From contig JAAFIC010000022.1 in assembly GCA_013298565.1 (NCBI GenBank), positions 1 through 41,210 of the forward strand: a DNA stretch of 41,210 nt, read 5' to 3'. The notes under the pieces were generated by a model, which made no database searches, had not been told where the DNA came from, and was given only the letters and a program-made list of their open reading frames with translations. This DNA comes from Alphaproteobacteria bacterium (GTDB lineage Bacteria; Pseudomonadota; Alphaproteobacteria; Elsterales; Elsteraceae). Each line of letters begins with the position of its first letter. The first letter of the stretch is position 1. The position numbers were made by a program, and so were the translations under genes. Below, one piece after another: positions 23,152-30,870 of this stretch.

Positions 23152-24153
23152 ATGCTTCGCGCGCCGCGCTTTCTTCTCTCTCTCGTCGGGCTGGCCCTGG
23201 CGTTGCTGATCGCCCCGATCGCAGCGCAGGCCGCCGCGACACTGAAGAGCGGTATTCAGGCGAGCGGTATTCTGGTATTGGATAAGGCTGAAGTTCGCTT
23301 GGGCGATCTGTTCGATGGGCTGCCTCCCGATATTGCCGCCCGCCCCGTGCGGGCTTTGGGGCCGCTTGAAACGGGCATGGTGCTGGATGCAGAGCGGCTG
23401 GAGGCGATTGCGCGGGAAAACGGTCTTTCCTGGCGTCCCGCCTCGCGGAGCTTTGCCCTGCGGATTGATCGCCCCGCCGAGCAGATTGGCGAAGAGATGA
23501 TTTTGCAGACCGTTACACAAGCGCTCGCGGCGCAAGGTCATCCTACCGGGGAAATCAGACTGGATGTGCCGCCCGCCCCGTTTACGGTAGGCCGGGGGCA
23601 GGCACGCCAGGGATTGCGGGTGAGCGAATTAACCTTCGACCCAAAACTCTCGCGTTTCACCGCCCAGGTCGGCCCTGTCGCTGGCGGCGAAGTGCGCCGG
23701 GTTGTAGGCCGGGTGATTGCGATGGCCGATGTGCCTGTGATGACGCGCGCGGTGGGAACCGGCGAGGTCATTCAAGCCGGCGATGTGGTCATCCAACGCC
23801 TGCGCGCCGATCAGGCCGGGCGGAGTTATGTGGTCGATCCTGACCGGATCATCGGCAAAACCGCGCGGCGCACGCTGCTGGCGGGGCAACCGGTGCGGCC
23901 TGGCGATCTGAATGCGACGATGATGGTGCAGAAGAACGCACCGATCACAGTGAATGTCATTTCTGGCCCTATGGCCTTGGCCATGCAAGGCAAAGCATTG
24001 GACGATGGTGCCTTGGGCGATATGGTGCGGGTTCTGAACATCCGCAGCAATAAGGTGTTAAGCGGTATCGTATCGGCCCCTGGTACCGTCACGGTGCAAG
24101 GGGGTAGCGCGACTGTGGCACCTTCCACGCCCCCCGGCGCGCGAACGAATTAA
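23152..24153 (+). CDS. flgA: Flagellar P-ring assembly chaperone FlgA
   Basis: A 333-residue periplasmic protein with a clear signal peptide (RFLLSLVGLALALLIAPIAAQA, cut near AQA-AA). The first half is an N-terminal beta-domain with VRLGDLFDGLP. The second half holds the SAF/FlgA core VPVMTRAVGTGEVIQAGDVV, then RIIGKTARRTLLAGQPVRPGDL and MVQKNAPITVNVISGPMALAMQGKAL, the FlgA C-terminal signature. It assists polymerisation of FlgI into the P ring. The N-terminal domain is long, as is usual for alphaproteobacterial FlgA. Confidence 0.94.
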   Translation: MLRAPRFLLSLVGLALALLIAPIAAQAAATLKSGIQASGILVLDKAEVRLGDLFDGLPPDIAARPVRALGPLETGMVLDAERLEAIARENGLSWRPASRSFALRIDRPAEQIGEEMILQTVTQALAAQGHPTGEIRLDVPPAPFTVGRGQARQGLRVSELTFDPKLSRFTAQVGPVAGGEVRRVVGRVIAMADVPVMTRAVGTGEVIQAGDVVIQRLRADQAGRSYVVDPDRIIGKTARRTLLAGQPVRPGDLNATMMVQKNAPITVNVISGPMALAMQGKALDDGALGDMVRVLNIRSNKVLSGIVSAPGTVTVQGGSATVAPSTPPGARTN

Positions 24154-24176
24154 AGAAGGCGAGCAGAAAGAGGCCG

Positions 24177-24980
24177 ATGATGACCCTGAGCACCCAGATT
24201 TCGACCCAAGCTCGCCCCGCTGTTACTCGCGCTCGCTTTGCACTGCCGAGCGCGCTTATGCTTGGGGCCTTGCTGCTCTCCGGCTGCAATACGCTGGATC
24301 GCCTGGAAGCCATCGGTAAAACGCAAGAGTTTACGCCAGTCGTCAATCCATCGGAACAACCGAACTATCGCCCGATCAGCCTACCGATGCCGCAGCCCGT
24401 GGCAACCGCGCGTCAGCCAAGCTCGCTATGGCGTGTCGGCAGCCGCACCTTCTTCCGCGATATTCGCGCGCGGACTGTGGGGGATATCGTCACCGTCGTC
24501 GTCGATTTCCGTAACCGCTCGGCCTCCTTGGGCGGCGGGTTGAACCGCTCGCAAACCGATACGCAAGGCGCGGGCCTGAATAGCGCCGGCAGCCTGTTCG
24601 GTCTCGATATTCAGCAGGCGCTCGGCGGGGCCGACCCCACCAGCCTGTTCGGCACTAACAGCAACCTTACCTCCCGCCGCAACGCCACCACCAACGGCAC
24701 CGATGCCGCCAATCAGCTTCGCCTCGCCGCCGTGGTCATGCAGACACTGCCGAACGGCAATATGGTGATCCAGGGCCGCCAAGAGTTCCTAGTGAACTAC
24801 GACATGCGCGAGTTGCTGGTGAGCGGCGTTATTCGGCCCGAAGACATTAGCTCCGGCAATACGATCGAGTACGATAAGATCGCCGAAGCTCGTATCGCCT
24901 ACGGCGGTCGCGGCCAGGTCAAAGATATTGCCCAACCGCGCTACGGCACGCAGTTCATGGATATTATTCTGCCGTTCTAA
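24177..24980 (+). CDS. flgH: Flagellar L-ring lipoprotein FlgH
   Basis: A 267-residue outer-membrane lipoprotein that forms the L ring. The lipobox LLLSGC places the lipidated cysteine at residue 37. Conserved FlgH elements are SLWRVGSRTFFRDIRARTVGDIVTV, LRLAAVVMQTLPNGNMVIQGRQE, the receptor-like INYDMREL-type strand (VNYDMRELLVSG) and VIRPEDISSGNTIEYDKIAEARIAYGG. The leader before the lipobox is longer than in E. coli, so a later start within it is possible, although AGAGG precedes ATG 24177. A terminator follows 25 bp after the stop and ends the flgF operon. Confidence 0.95.
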   Translation: MMTLSTQISTQARPAVTRARFALPSALMLGALLLSGCNTLDRLEAIGKTQEFTPVVNPSEQPNYRPISLPMPQPVATARQPSSLWRVGSRTFFRDIRARTVGDIVTVVVDFRNRSASLGGGLNRSQTDTQGAGLNSAGSLFGLDIQQALGGADPTSLFGTNSNLTSRRNATTNGTDAANQLRLAAVVMQTLPNGNMVIQGRQEFLVNYDMRELLVSGVIRPEDISSGNTIEYDKIAEARIAYGGRGQVKDIAQPRYGTQFMDIILPF

Positions 24981-25004
24981 GCCGCGTGGATTTTCAAATG
25001 TCAG

Positions 25005-25037
25005 AAACCCGCCCCCTCAGATGAAGGGGCGGGTTTT
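25005..25037 (+). terminator. Intrinsic terminator of flgF-flgG-flgA-flgH
   Basis: AAACCCGCCCC (25005-25015) pairs with GGGGCGGGTTT (25026-25036) around a ten-base loop and is followed by TTTAG. It is a strong, nearly symmetrical hairpin 25 bp after flgH. Confidence 0.9.
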
Positions 25038-25117
25038 AGATTTGGATTTTGCATCTATTGAAAAACCATGCGCCCATGATTAAATCAGAACACAGATAAT
25101 TCTGAGAGGAAATCCCG

Positions 25118-25318
25118 GTGCCCTACGTTTCATCAAGTGCGATTTCACGAGTTGAGTATTACCCGGATAATCGTCAGCTACATATTTGGTTTCATCACAG
25201 TGGCGGTCCATATCATTATTACAGTTTCCCACAGAATTTATATGAAAAATTTTTACGCTCGTCATCAAAAGGCACATTTTTTAATGATTACATAAGAGAT
25301 CAACACTCCATATCTTAA
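25118..25318 (+). CDS. KTSC domain protein
   Basis: A 66-residue protein that is essentially one KTSC domain: SSSAISRVEYYPDNRQLHIWF, then YHYYSFPQNLYEKFLRSSSKG and TFFNDYIRD. The domain is named for its usual Lys-Thr-Ser-Cys tail region and is found in phage and bacterial proteins, sometimes next to lysyl-tRNA synthetase-like modules; its function is unknown. Start GTG 25118 has AGAGGA nine bases upstream. The gene and its surroundings (about 25040-25330) are conspicuously AT-rich compared with the flagellar genes, and it interrupts the flgH-dksA-fliX order, suggesting acquisition. It has its own terminator. Confidence 0.82.
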   Translation: MPYVSSSAISRVEYYPDNRQLHIWFHHSGGPYHYYSFPQNLYEKFLRSSSKGTFFNDYIRDQHSIS

Positions 25319-25334
25319 TAAACACAATAAAAAC

Positions 25335-25366
25335 GGCGGCACCGTAGCGCCGCCCTTTTTATTTTC
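25335..25366 (+). terminator. Intrinsic terminator after the KTSC gene
   Basis: GGCGGC (25335-25340) pairs with GCCGCC (25349-25354), followed by CTTTTTATTTT. It lies between the convergent KTSC and dksA genes. The T-run supports use on the plus strand, and an A-rich 5' side gives a weaker T-run for dksA. Confidence 0.85.
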
Positions 25367-25381
25367 TAAGACCGCATACGC

Positions 25382-25813
25382 CTAATCCTCGCGATGAGTG
25401 CGTTCCATGCGCTCGTGGCGTTCCTGCGCATCGACGCTGAGGGTGGCAATCGGGCGGGCTTCCAGGCGCTTTACGCCGATAGGCTCGCCGGTTTCCTCGC
25501 AATAGCCGTAACTATCATCCTCGATTCGCCGTAACGCCGCGTCGATCTTGCTAATCAGCTTGCGTTCCCGGTCGCGCGTGCGAAGTTCAAGCGCGCGATC
25601 CGTTTCCATCGAAGCACGATCAGTTAAATCCGGCTGTTGCAGGCTCTCTTCCTGCATGTGATGGACGGTCTCGGAAGACTCGTTCAATAATTCCTCCCGC
25701 CAGCGCAGTAGCTTTTGGCGGAAATACTCACGTTGCAGTTCGTTCATAAAGGGCTCGGTGTCGCTCGGTTGATAATCCGGCGGCAACGCTATTCTGGACA
25801 CTTGTGACGTCAT
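25382..25813 (-). CDS. dksA: DksA-family transcription factor, zinc-finger cysteines reduced to one
   Basis: A 143-residue DksA that binds the RNA polymerase secondary channel and works with ppGpp. The N-terminal coiled coil is ELQREYFRQKLLRWREELLNE, with the tip region DLTDRASMETDRALELRTRDRERKL (tip D/A residues present), and the C-terminal domain is YGYCEETGEPIGVKRLEARP then IATLSVDAQERHE. Only the first of four zinc cysteines remains; the others read Thr, Ser and Ala. That makes it a C-minus DksA, as in P. aeruginosa DksA2, and is the common alphaproteobacterial form. Its location between flgH and fliX is conserved in the group. Confidence 0.93.
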   Translation of the reverse strand: MTSQVSRIALPPDYQPSDTEPFMNELQREYFRQKLLRWREELLNESSETVHHMQEESLQQPDLTDRASMETDRALELRTRDRERKLISKIDAALRRIEDDSYGYCEETGEPIGVKRLEARPIATLSVDAQERHERMERTHRED

Positions 25814-25850
25814 TCGAGTTCCCTCGATCCCCCTTCAGCAAGGCGCGCGG

Positions 25851-25879
25851 AGTATAGGGGGAGTCGGTTCAGGGGGCAA
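25851..25879 (-). promoter_or_regulatory. Candidate sigma-70 promoter of dksA
   Basis: On the minus strand TTGCCC (25879-25874), a 17-bp spacer and TATACT (25856-25851) lie 38 bp upstream of the dksA start. The -10 matches five of six consensus positions. Confidence 0.5.
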
Positions 25880-25950
25880 TGGGCACAATTGCAGTGGTTG
25901 AAGGAAGATACATTACCATAAAACGGCGCAATCCTGCCCGCTCAAATGCC

Positions 25951-26421
25951 TTAAACCTTGTTTAGATCGTCAGACGCGCGGTTCTCTTGGCTTTCGCGTT
26001 CCATATCGAGCTTGGCCAGCTCCACCTGGGCGCGCAAATCGACCTCATCGAGAACCTCTAATAGATTGGGGTCCGAAACAGTTTCGCGCACCTCAGCCAA
26101 TGATCCGATCAACTGGGTCAGCGCGTCGCCGGGAATGACCCCCAGCAGCAAGCCGTGGCGAATATCGTCGAGCCGATCCAGAATGCCTTCGGCGCGCTGA
26201 CGGTTGCGCCGCCGCCGCTGCGGCCCGTCGCCAATCGCCTCCACCGTGAACAGCGGGTTGACGCCCGGCACGGGCCGGGTTCCGCTGGCTGCTGCCGGGG
26301 GGGAAGTTTCTCCTGGTGTCAGCAGGCGCGCAAACGCCTCCCCCCGGCCAGCTTCGGCGGGTTTATCGGCACGACGCCCTTGGGCAACGGAGGCTGGGTC
26401 TTTTGGTCCTTGAATACGCAT
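25951..26421 (-). CDS. fliX: Flagellar assembly regulator FliX
   Basis: A 156-residue FliX-family protein. The N-terminal 75 residues are Gly/Pro/Ala-rich and poorly structured. The conserved half reads QRRRRNRQRAEGILDRLDDI, then RHGLLLGVIPGDALTQLIGSL and LLEVLDEVDLRAQVELAKLD, which matches Caulobacter FliX closely. In Caulobacter FliX couples basal-body assembly to the sigma-54 activator FlbD. It is divergent from flgI, and the intergenic region carries a sigma-54 promoter for flgI, which agrees with that role. The flbD gene is not in this window. Confidence 0.9.
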   Translation of the reverse strand: MRIQGPKDPASVAQGRRADKPAEAGRGEAFARLLTPGETSPPAAASGTRPVPGVNPLFTVEAIGDGPQRRRRNRQRAEGILDRLDDIRHGLLLGVIPGDALTQLIGSLAEVRETVSDPNLLEVLDEVDLRAQVELAKLDMERESQENRASDDLNKV

Positions 26422-26466
26422 CTGATGATCTTAGCACAATCTGTCTTACGGAGACTATCGGCGCAT

Positions 26467-26482
26467 CCTGCCGCAGGGCAGG
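26467..26482. promoter_or_regulatory. CCTGCC-GCAG-GGCAGG inverted repeat (candidate activator site)
   Basis: A perfect 6-bp inverted repeat with a four-base spacer lies 45 bp upstream of fliX and about 90 bp upstream of the flgI sigma-54 promoter. TTTTTGCCG follows directly (26486-26494). Position fits an enhancer; the binding protein is not known. Confidence 0.35.
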
Positions 26483-26570
26483 AAATTTTTGCCGCCCCCC
26501 GCAAACAAATTCCTATACTCAAATTGAAAATTCTGTTTCCGAACAATCTATTATAATGTAGTGTTCAGGT

Positions 26571-26585
26571 TGGCACAGAGATCGC
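26571..26585 (+). promoter_or_regulatory. Sigma-54 promoter upstream of flgI
   Basis: TGGCACAGAGATCGC has a perfect -24 element (TGGCAC) and GC at -12, with GG and GC ten bases apart. It ends 66 bp before the flgI start. A separate TATAAT at 26552-26557 has no suitable -35. Confidence 0.78.
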
Positions 26586-26651
26586 TTGTCACGATTGCGC
26601 GACAGGCCAAAACTGGCTTCGGTTCGTAAGAGATGTATAGGGACGCCAAAC

Positions 26652-27938
26652 ATGGGCATGAAGCGGCACTTTGATCAGGCCTTCGCATGGCAGCGCGGAT
26701 TTCGCGTCGCTCTCGCAACGGCGTTTCTGGTCGGCACGGCCTGGACGGCAACCTCCCTCACGCCGGCGATGGCGCAGACAGTGCGAATCAAGGATGTCGC
26801 CAACTTTGAAGGCGTCCGCGAAAACCAGTTAATCGGCTACGGTCTCGTCGTTGGTCTTAACGGCACCGGCGACAGCTTGAACCGCGCCATTTTTACCCGT
26901 GAATCGCTGCTGGGGATGCTGGAGCGCCTTGGCGTGAACGCCCGCACCGCCAATAATGAAATGCGAACCCGTAACCTTGCGGCAGTGATGGTAACGGCCA
27001 ACTTGCCCTCTTTCGCGCGCCAGGGTGGGCGGATTGACGTTAGCGTTTCGGCCCTCGGCGATGCCACCTCTTTGCAGGGCGGCACGCTTCTCGTTACCCC
27101 GCTAATGGGTGCAGATGGCGAAGTTTACACGGTCGCGCAAGGGGCGGTTGCCATTTCCGGTTTTGCCGCGCGGGGGGCCTCGGCCTCGGTAACGCGCGGA
27201 GTGCCAACCTCGGGCCGGATTGCTAACGGCGGCTTGGTTGAACGCGAAGTAGGCTTCGAGCTTGGTTCGCTCAATTCTGTACGCCTCTCGGTGCGGAACC
27301 CCGATTTCACGACCGCCCGCCGTATTGCAACGGCTGTGAACGCCTTCCTCGGGGCGCAGGCGGCAAAACCGCTGGACCCCGGCACAATCGAAATCACTGT
27401 GCCGCCGCGCTACCAGGGCGATACGGTTGCCATGCTCACTGATATTGAAAACCTGCCGATTCAACCCGATATGGTCGCAAAAATCGTTATCGACGAGCGT
27501 AACGGCGTGATCGTGATTGGCGAGAACGTGCGGATTAGCACCGTCGCCATCGCTCAGGGCAACCTCACCATTCGGATCACCGAAACCCCGCAAGTGTCGC
27601 AGCCAAACCCGTTTGCCCCAGGCGCAACCGCGCTAAACGGTATTCCGGGCCAGAATAGCCAAACCTTCGGGGCCGATGGCCAAGTAACACAGCAGAGCAA
27701 TCAGCAGGGCCAGTTCGGTCAGTTGGGCGGCGGCGCGCAGACCGTAGTCGTGCCGCGCACTCAGATTGAAGTGGACGATCAAGCCGGGCGGCGCTTGGCA
27801 GTGCTACCCGCAGGCATCACTTTAGGTGATTTAGTGTCGGGCCTCAATGCGTTGGGCGTTGGCCCGCGCGACCTGATTACCATTTTGCAAACCATTAAAG
27901 CCGCAGGGGCCTTGCAGGCCGATATCGAAATCCTCTAA
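26652..27938 (+). CDS. flgI: Flagellar P-ring protein FlgI
   Basis: A 428-residue periplasmic protein starting at ATG 26652 (AGGGA nine bases upstream), with a signal peptide ending near PAMAQ-TVR. The FlgI core is clear: VRIKDVANFEGVRENQLIGY, GLVVGLNGTGDSL, MRTRNLAAVMVTANLPSFAR, SVSALGDATSLQGGTLLVTPL and VARIVIDERNG-type VAKIVIDERNGVIVIGENV. Normal FlgI is about 360-370 residues. The excess is an insertion of roughly 40 residues rich in Gln, Asn and Gly (around residues 318-360) between VSQPNPF and VVVPRTQIEV, plus a longer leader. It forms the P ring around the rod. Confidence 0.95.
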   Translation: MGMKRHFDQAFAWQRGFRVALATAFLVGTAWTATSLTPAMAQTVRIKDVANFEGVRENQLIGYGLVVGLNGTGDSLNRAIFTRESLLGMLERLGVNARTANNEMRTRNLAAVMVTANLPSFARQGGRIDVSVSALGDATSLQGGTLLVTPLMGADGEVYTVAQGAVAISGFAARGASASVTRGVPTSGRIANGGLVEREVGFELGSLNSVRLSVRNPDFTTARRIATAVNAFLGAQAAKPLDPGTIEITVPPRYQGDTVAMLTDIENLPIQPDMVAKIVIDERNGVIVIGENVRISTVAIAQGNLTIRITETPQVSQPNPFAPGATALNGIPGQNSQTFGADGQVTQQSNQQGQFGQLGGGAQTVVVPRTQIEVDDQAGRRLAVLPAGITLGDLVSGLNALGVGPRDLITILQTIKAAGALQADIEIL

Positions 27939-27958
27939 AGTCGGTTGGAGCGCTTCCC

Positions 27959-28501
27959 ATGACATCAACGCCCTCACCCCTGCCCGGCGCAACCCTCGCC
28001 GCCAGCCGCGACAAAGCCCTGTCCACCGCGCTTGCCGCCCGCCAGCCCGCGACGGCAAACGAAGCCATTGCCGAGAAAACAGGCCGCGAGTTCGAGGCAA
28101 TGTTCCTGTCGCAAATGCTGCAACCGATGTTTGAGACGGTCAAAACCAACGATATGTTCGGCGGCGGCGCGGGCGAAGACGCCTTTAAGGGCATTTTAGT
28201 CGATGAATACGGCAAGATGATCGCTAAAGCAGGGGGTGTCGGCATTGCCGATCAGGTGAAGCGCCAGATTATGGAGTTTCAGGCACGCCAAGACGCCGAA
28301 AAACAGGTTGCGTCCGCCGGCCAAAATAGCGGCGGCACTACGCTGTCGGTCGATGCGATGCGCGCCGCCTACCGCAATGCCGGGGCCACTGAAGGCAAAG
28401 CGCCGAACGCGATTACCCCGCAAGCCACCGTTACGGCCATCGAGCCTTCGGTTGAAGCCGTGCCGCGAGCGCCAGTAACAGCTCAAAAGCTGAAAGGCTG
28501 A
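27959..28501 (+). CDS. flgJ: Rod-binding protein, FlgJ N-terminal type
   Basis: A 180-residue protein with the rod-binding domain only: EKTGREFEAMFLSQMLQPMF, then GGGAGEDAFKGILVDEYGKMIAKAGG and GIADQVKRQIMEFQ. The C-terminal 70 residues are Ala/Thr/Pro-rich and carry no muramidase domain, unlike enterobacterial FlgJ. Alphaproteobacteria commonly have this short form and use a separate peptidoglycan hydrolase. It follows flgI by 20 bp and is co-transcribed with it. The equivalent Caulobacter gene at this position is often named cheL. Confidence 0.9.
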   Translation: MTSTPSPLPGATLAASRDKALSTALAARQPATANEAIAEKTGREFEAMFLSQMLQPMFETVKTNDMFGGGAGEDAFKGILVDEYGKMIAKAGGVGIADQVKRQIMEFQARQDAEKQVASAGQNSGGTTLSVDAMRAAYRNAGATEGKAPNAITPQATVTAIEPSVEAVPRAPVTAQKLKG

Positions 28502-28511
28502 ACCTTGGCTA

Positions 28512-28525
28512 GGAAAAATTTTTCC
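28512..28525. terminator. GGAAAAATTTTTCC palindrome between convergent flgJ and pseudouridine synthase
   Basis: A perfect 14-bp palindrome starts ten bases after the flgJ stop. It has a T-run on both strands but a weak AT stem and no loop, so it would be a poor terminator. Whether it ends either transcript is uncertain. Confidence 0.3.
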
Positions 28526-28534
28526 GAGGTCACT

Positions 28535-29206
28535 TTATAAAATCTCCGAGAACCCGCAGCGCGCCAACCCTTCAGCCATATGCAGCGGTACGGGGGCGGT
28601 AACGGCGATAGGTTTTTCGCCCAAGGGAAGCGCAATCGCGCGGGCGAGAAGCTGCAACCGTTCCCCGACAGCGGGGGGTGGTCCATAAACAGGATCACCA
28701 ACGAGCGGCAACCCCAGGTGGGCGGCATGAACGCGGATTTGATGAGTTCTGCCCGTGAGCGGCTCGAACTCTAGCCACGCCCGCCCCTCACCTACTCCCA
28801 AACAGCGCCAGCGCGTTTGCGCGGTTTGACCGCTTGGGTCAACGATCATGCGCCAGCCCGCCGCCGCGCTGGAGATTTTCAGCAAAGGCGCGTCGATCAC
28901 CCCGTCCGCCGCTGATGGAACCCCGCGCACCACGGCCCAATAGGTTTTCTGCACCTGATGGGCCGAAAACAGCCGTGCCACCTGCCGCGCGGTTCTAAGG
29001 CTACGGGGTAGCACGAGGCAGCCCGCCGTGTCCCGATCAAGCCGATGGGCGAGGCGCGGCAACTCTTTGAAGCCGAAGGTTAAGCCGGGCAGATAGGCTT
29101 CCACGCTTTCGGGCGTCTGCGGGCCGGGATGGCACGCGAGTCCCGCCGGTTTATCGAACACGATCACACGGCCATCGCGAAAGAGAATGCGGGAGGCTAA
29201 ATCCAT
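28535..29206 (-). CDS. RNA pseudouridine synthase, RluA family
   Basis: A 223-residue enzyme that isomerises uridine to pseudouridine in rRNA or tRNA. The family motif LAHRLDRDTAGCLVLPRS carries the catalytic Asp. VIVFDKPAGLACHPG near the start, KTYWAVVRGVP, and LEFEPLTGRTHQIRVHAAHLGLPLVGDPVYG complete the catalytic domain. There is no N-terminal S4 domain, so it belongs with the shorter RluA/TruC-like members, and the target site cannot be read from sequence. ATG 29206 lies one base past the preceding stop; the frame is also open to 29221. Confidence 0.88.
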   Translation of the reverse strand: MDLASRILFRDGRVIVFDKPAGLACHPGPQTPESVEAYLPGLTFGFKELPRLAHRLDRDTAGCLVLPRSLRTARQVARLFSAHQVQKTYWAVVRGVPSAADGVIDAPLLKISSAAAGWRMIVDPSGQTAQTRWRCLGVGEGRAWLEFEPLTGRTHQIRVHAAHLGLPLVGDPVYGPPPAVGERLQLLARAIALPLGEKPIAVTAPVPLHMAEGLARCGFSEIL

Positions 29207-29207
29207 G

Positions 29208-30149
29208 TTAAGCGGGGCCACCGCGCCGCACCGATTTCACCACCCCTTGTGGGCGTTTATTGACCGTGAGGAACAGCCGGCCCACATATTCGCCTAGAAT
29301 CCCCAACATCAGCAGTTGCAAACCGCCCAAGGTGAGCACAATCGCCGACAGCGAGGCCCAACCTGCGGGCGGATCGCCAAGCAGACCTTCAAACAGCACG
29401 AGCAGTAATCCCAAAATCCCCAACCCCGCCGTTATCGCCCCGGCCAGGGTCGCAAAACGCAAGGGCAGAACCGAGAAATTCAACGCCATCGCCAGCCACA
29501 GGTTCACGAGGCGGCGCAGAGTATAATTGCTCTGGCCTTCGGCGCGGGCCAGATGCGTTACCTGAAGCGTGCCAATCTTCTGCGTTACCTGAAGGATCAA
29601 GCCATCAACATAAACAAACGGCCCCTCGTAGGCCGTGATCGTTTGCGCGACAAAGGCCGAGAGACAGCGAAAGGACGAGAGATAGAGGCCCTTCGGCTTA
29701 TCCAACAGTCGGTCGGCAACCCAGCCATTGAAACGGCTGCCAAGATTGCGCCAACTTTCGTGCTGCTTCTCGGCATAGAAGGTATAGACCACCTCATGCC
29801 CACCCAGGCGGCAGGCATCGTAGAGCCGCGCCACCTCCTCTGGGGGGTTTTGCAGATCATCGTCCATCGTAATGATATAAGCGCCGCGCGCGTGGCGAAA
29901 ACCGCTCATCACGGCGTTATGCTCGCCATAATTCCGGCTGTGCTCCACTACTGTTAGCGGCACCGTCGCGGTTTCGGCGAGGGCGTAGCAAACGGCGAGG
30001 CTAGTGTCAGGGCTGCCGTCATAAACCAGCACTATTTCCAGCCCGCCTTCGACGGTAAGGGCCGATAAAGCCTCCACCAGCCGCCCAACAGTGGCCGCGC
30101 CGTTGTAAACGGGGACGACGATGCTTAAACCCGGTCTTGTTTCACGCAT
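29208..30149 (-). CDS. Glycosyltransferase family 2, polyprenyl-phosphate type with two membrane helices
   Basis: A 313-residue inner-membrane enzyme of the DPM1/GtrB/ArnC type, which loads a sugar onto undecaprenyl phosphate. The GT-A domain begins LSIVVPVYNGAATVGRLVEAL and has YDGSPDTS and the metal-binding MDDDLQNPPEE. Two hydrophobic segments follow (FATLAGAITAGLGILGLLLVLF and LSAIVLTLGGLQLLMLGILGEYVG). The acceptor-loop QSNYTLRRLVNLWL is typical. It overlaps the methyltransferase gene by eight bases and precedes the pseudouridine synthase, in a leftward operon with a FdtA-like cupin. Confidence 0.9.
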   Translation of the reverse strand: MRETRPGLSIVVPVYNGAATVGRLVEALSALTVEGGLEIVLVYDGSPDTSLAVCYALAETATVPLTVVEHSRNYGEHNAVMSGFRHARGAYIITMDDDLQNPPEEVARLYDACRLGGHEVVYTFYAEKQHESWRNLGSRFNGWVADRLLDKPKGLYLSSFRCLSAFVAQTITAYEGPFVYVDGLILQVTQKIGTLQVTHLARAEGQSNYTLRRLVNLWLAMALNFSVLPLRFATLAGAITAGLGILGLLLVLFEGLLGDPPAGWASLSAIVLTLGGLQLLMLGILGEYVGRLFLTVNKRPQGVVKSVRRGGPA

Positions 30150-30870
30150 CCTTGATCGCCTCGATCAGTATCGACCCGCCGAACGGTAGCCGCACGCCCG
30201 CCCGCAGCCAAGCGCTCTCCCACCCTGCGAGGCGGGAAAAGCTGGCATCAAGCAGCGGCGGCAGGGCGGAAACATCGCTGCCCTCGCTCGGCCACAGCTT
30301 GCGGCGCAGCACCATCAGCGGAAATAGCAAAGTATTCCAATAGCTGCTGCGAAGCGTGCGAAACCCCGCCGCCGCCAGTAACGCCCGCAGACGCGGCTCC
30401 GTATAGCGGCGAGAGTTGTGAACGGCCCGGTCATGCTCGGACAGCAGCCAATCATAGGCGGGAAGCGAGAGGAATAGGCGCCCGCCCGGCACAAGCGCGG
30501 TGTTAAACTCGGCCAACGCCTGCGCCTCGCTCACTCCGGCGTGGCAGAGCACGTCCGACGAGGTGATGATATCGAAGCTTGCAGGGGCAAACGGCAGGCT
30601 GTTGATCGTGCCGCGCACGAAGGGCCGCGCGCAGCGCTCCTGCCCCCATACCGCTGCCTGCCCATCGAACTCCACCCCCAAAGCCTGAATATCGGGCCGA
30701 TGGGCGGCAACATATTTCAACCAGCCGCCGGTTCCCGCCCCGGCATCGAGCAGACGCAAGGGGGTGAGCGTCGGCGCTGGCAGCCAATTAAGCATATTGC
30801 GGCGCAGTGCCTGGAACCACCAAAACTGGTCCTCGATCGCGGCCATGCGCGCATATTCCACCGCCTCCAT
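30142..30870 (-). CDS. Class I SAM-dependent methyltransferase
   Basis: A 242-residue methyltransferase. LRLLDAGAGTGGWLKYVA is SAM motif I, VEFD the acidic motif II, SFDIITSSDVLCH motif IV, and LVPGGRLFLSLPAYDWLLSEHD the post-motif segment common in small-molecule and glycan methyltransferases. An N-terminal YARMAAIEDQFWWFQALRRNM resembles family members that act on lipid-linked sugars or on polar groups of glycans. Its ATG overlaps the cupin gene stop as TAATG and its end overlaps the GT2 gene, so the three are translationally coupled. Substrate unknown. Confidence 0.85.
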   Translation of the reverse strand: MEAVEYARMAAIEDQFWWFQALRRNMLNWLPAPTLTPLRLLDAGAGTGGWLKYVAAHRPDIQALGVEFDGQAAVWGQERCARPFVRGTINSLPFAPASFDIITSSDVLCHAGVSEAQALAEFNTALVPGGRLFLSLPAYDWLLSEHDRAVHNSRRYTEPRLRALLAAAGFRTLRSSYWNTLLFPLMVLRRKLWPSEGSDVSALPPLLDASFSRLAGWESAWLRAGVRLPFGGSILIEAIKDA

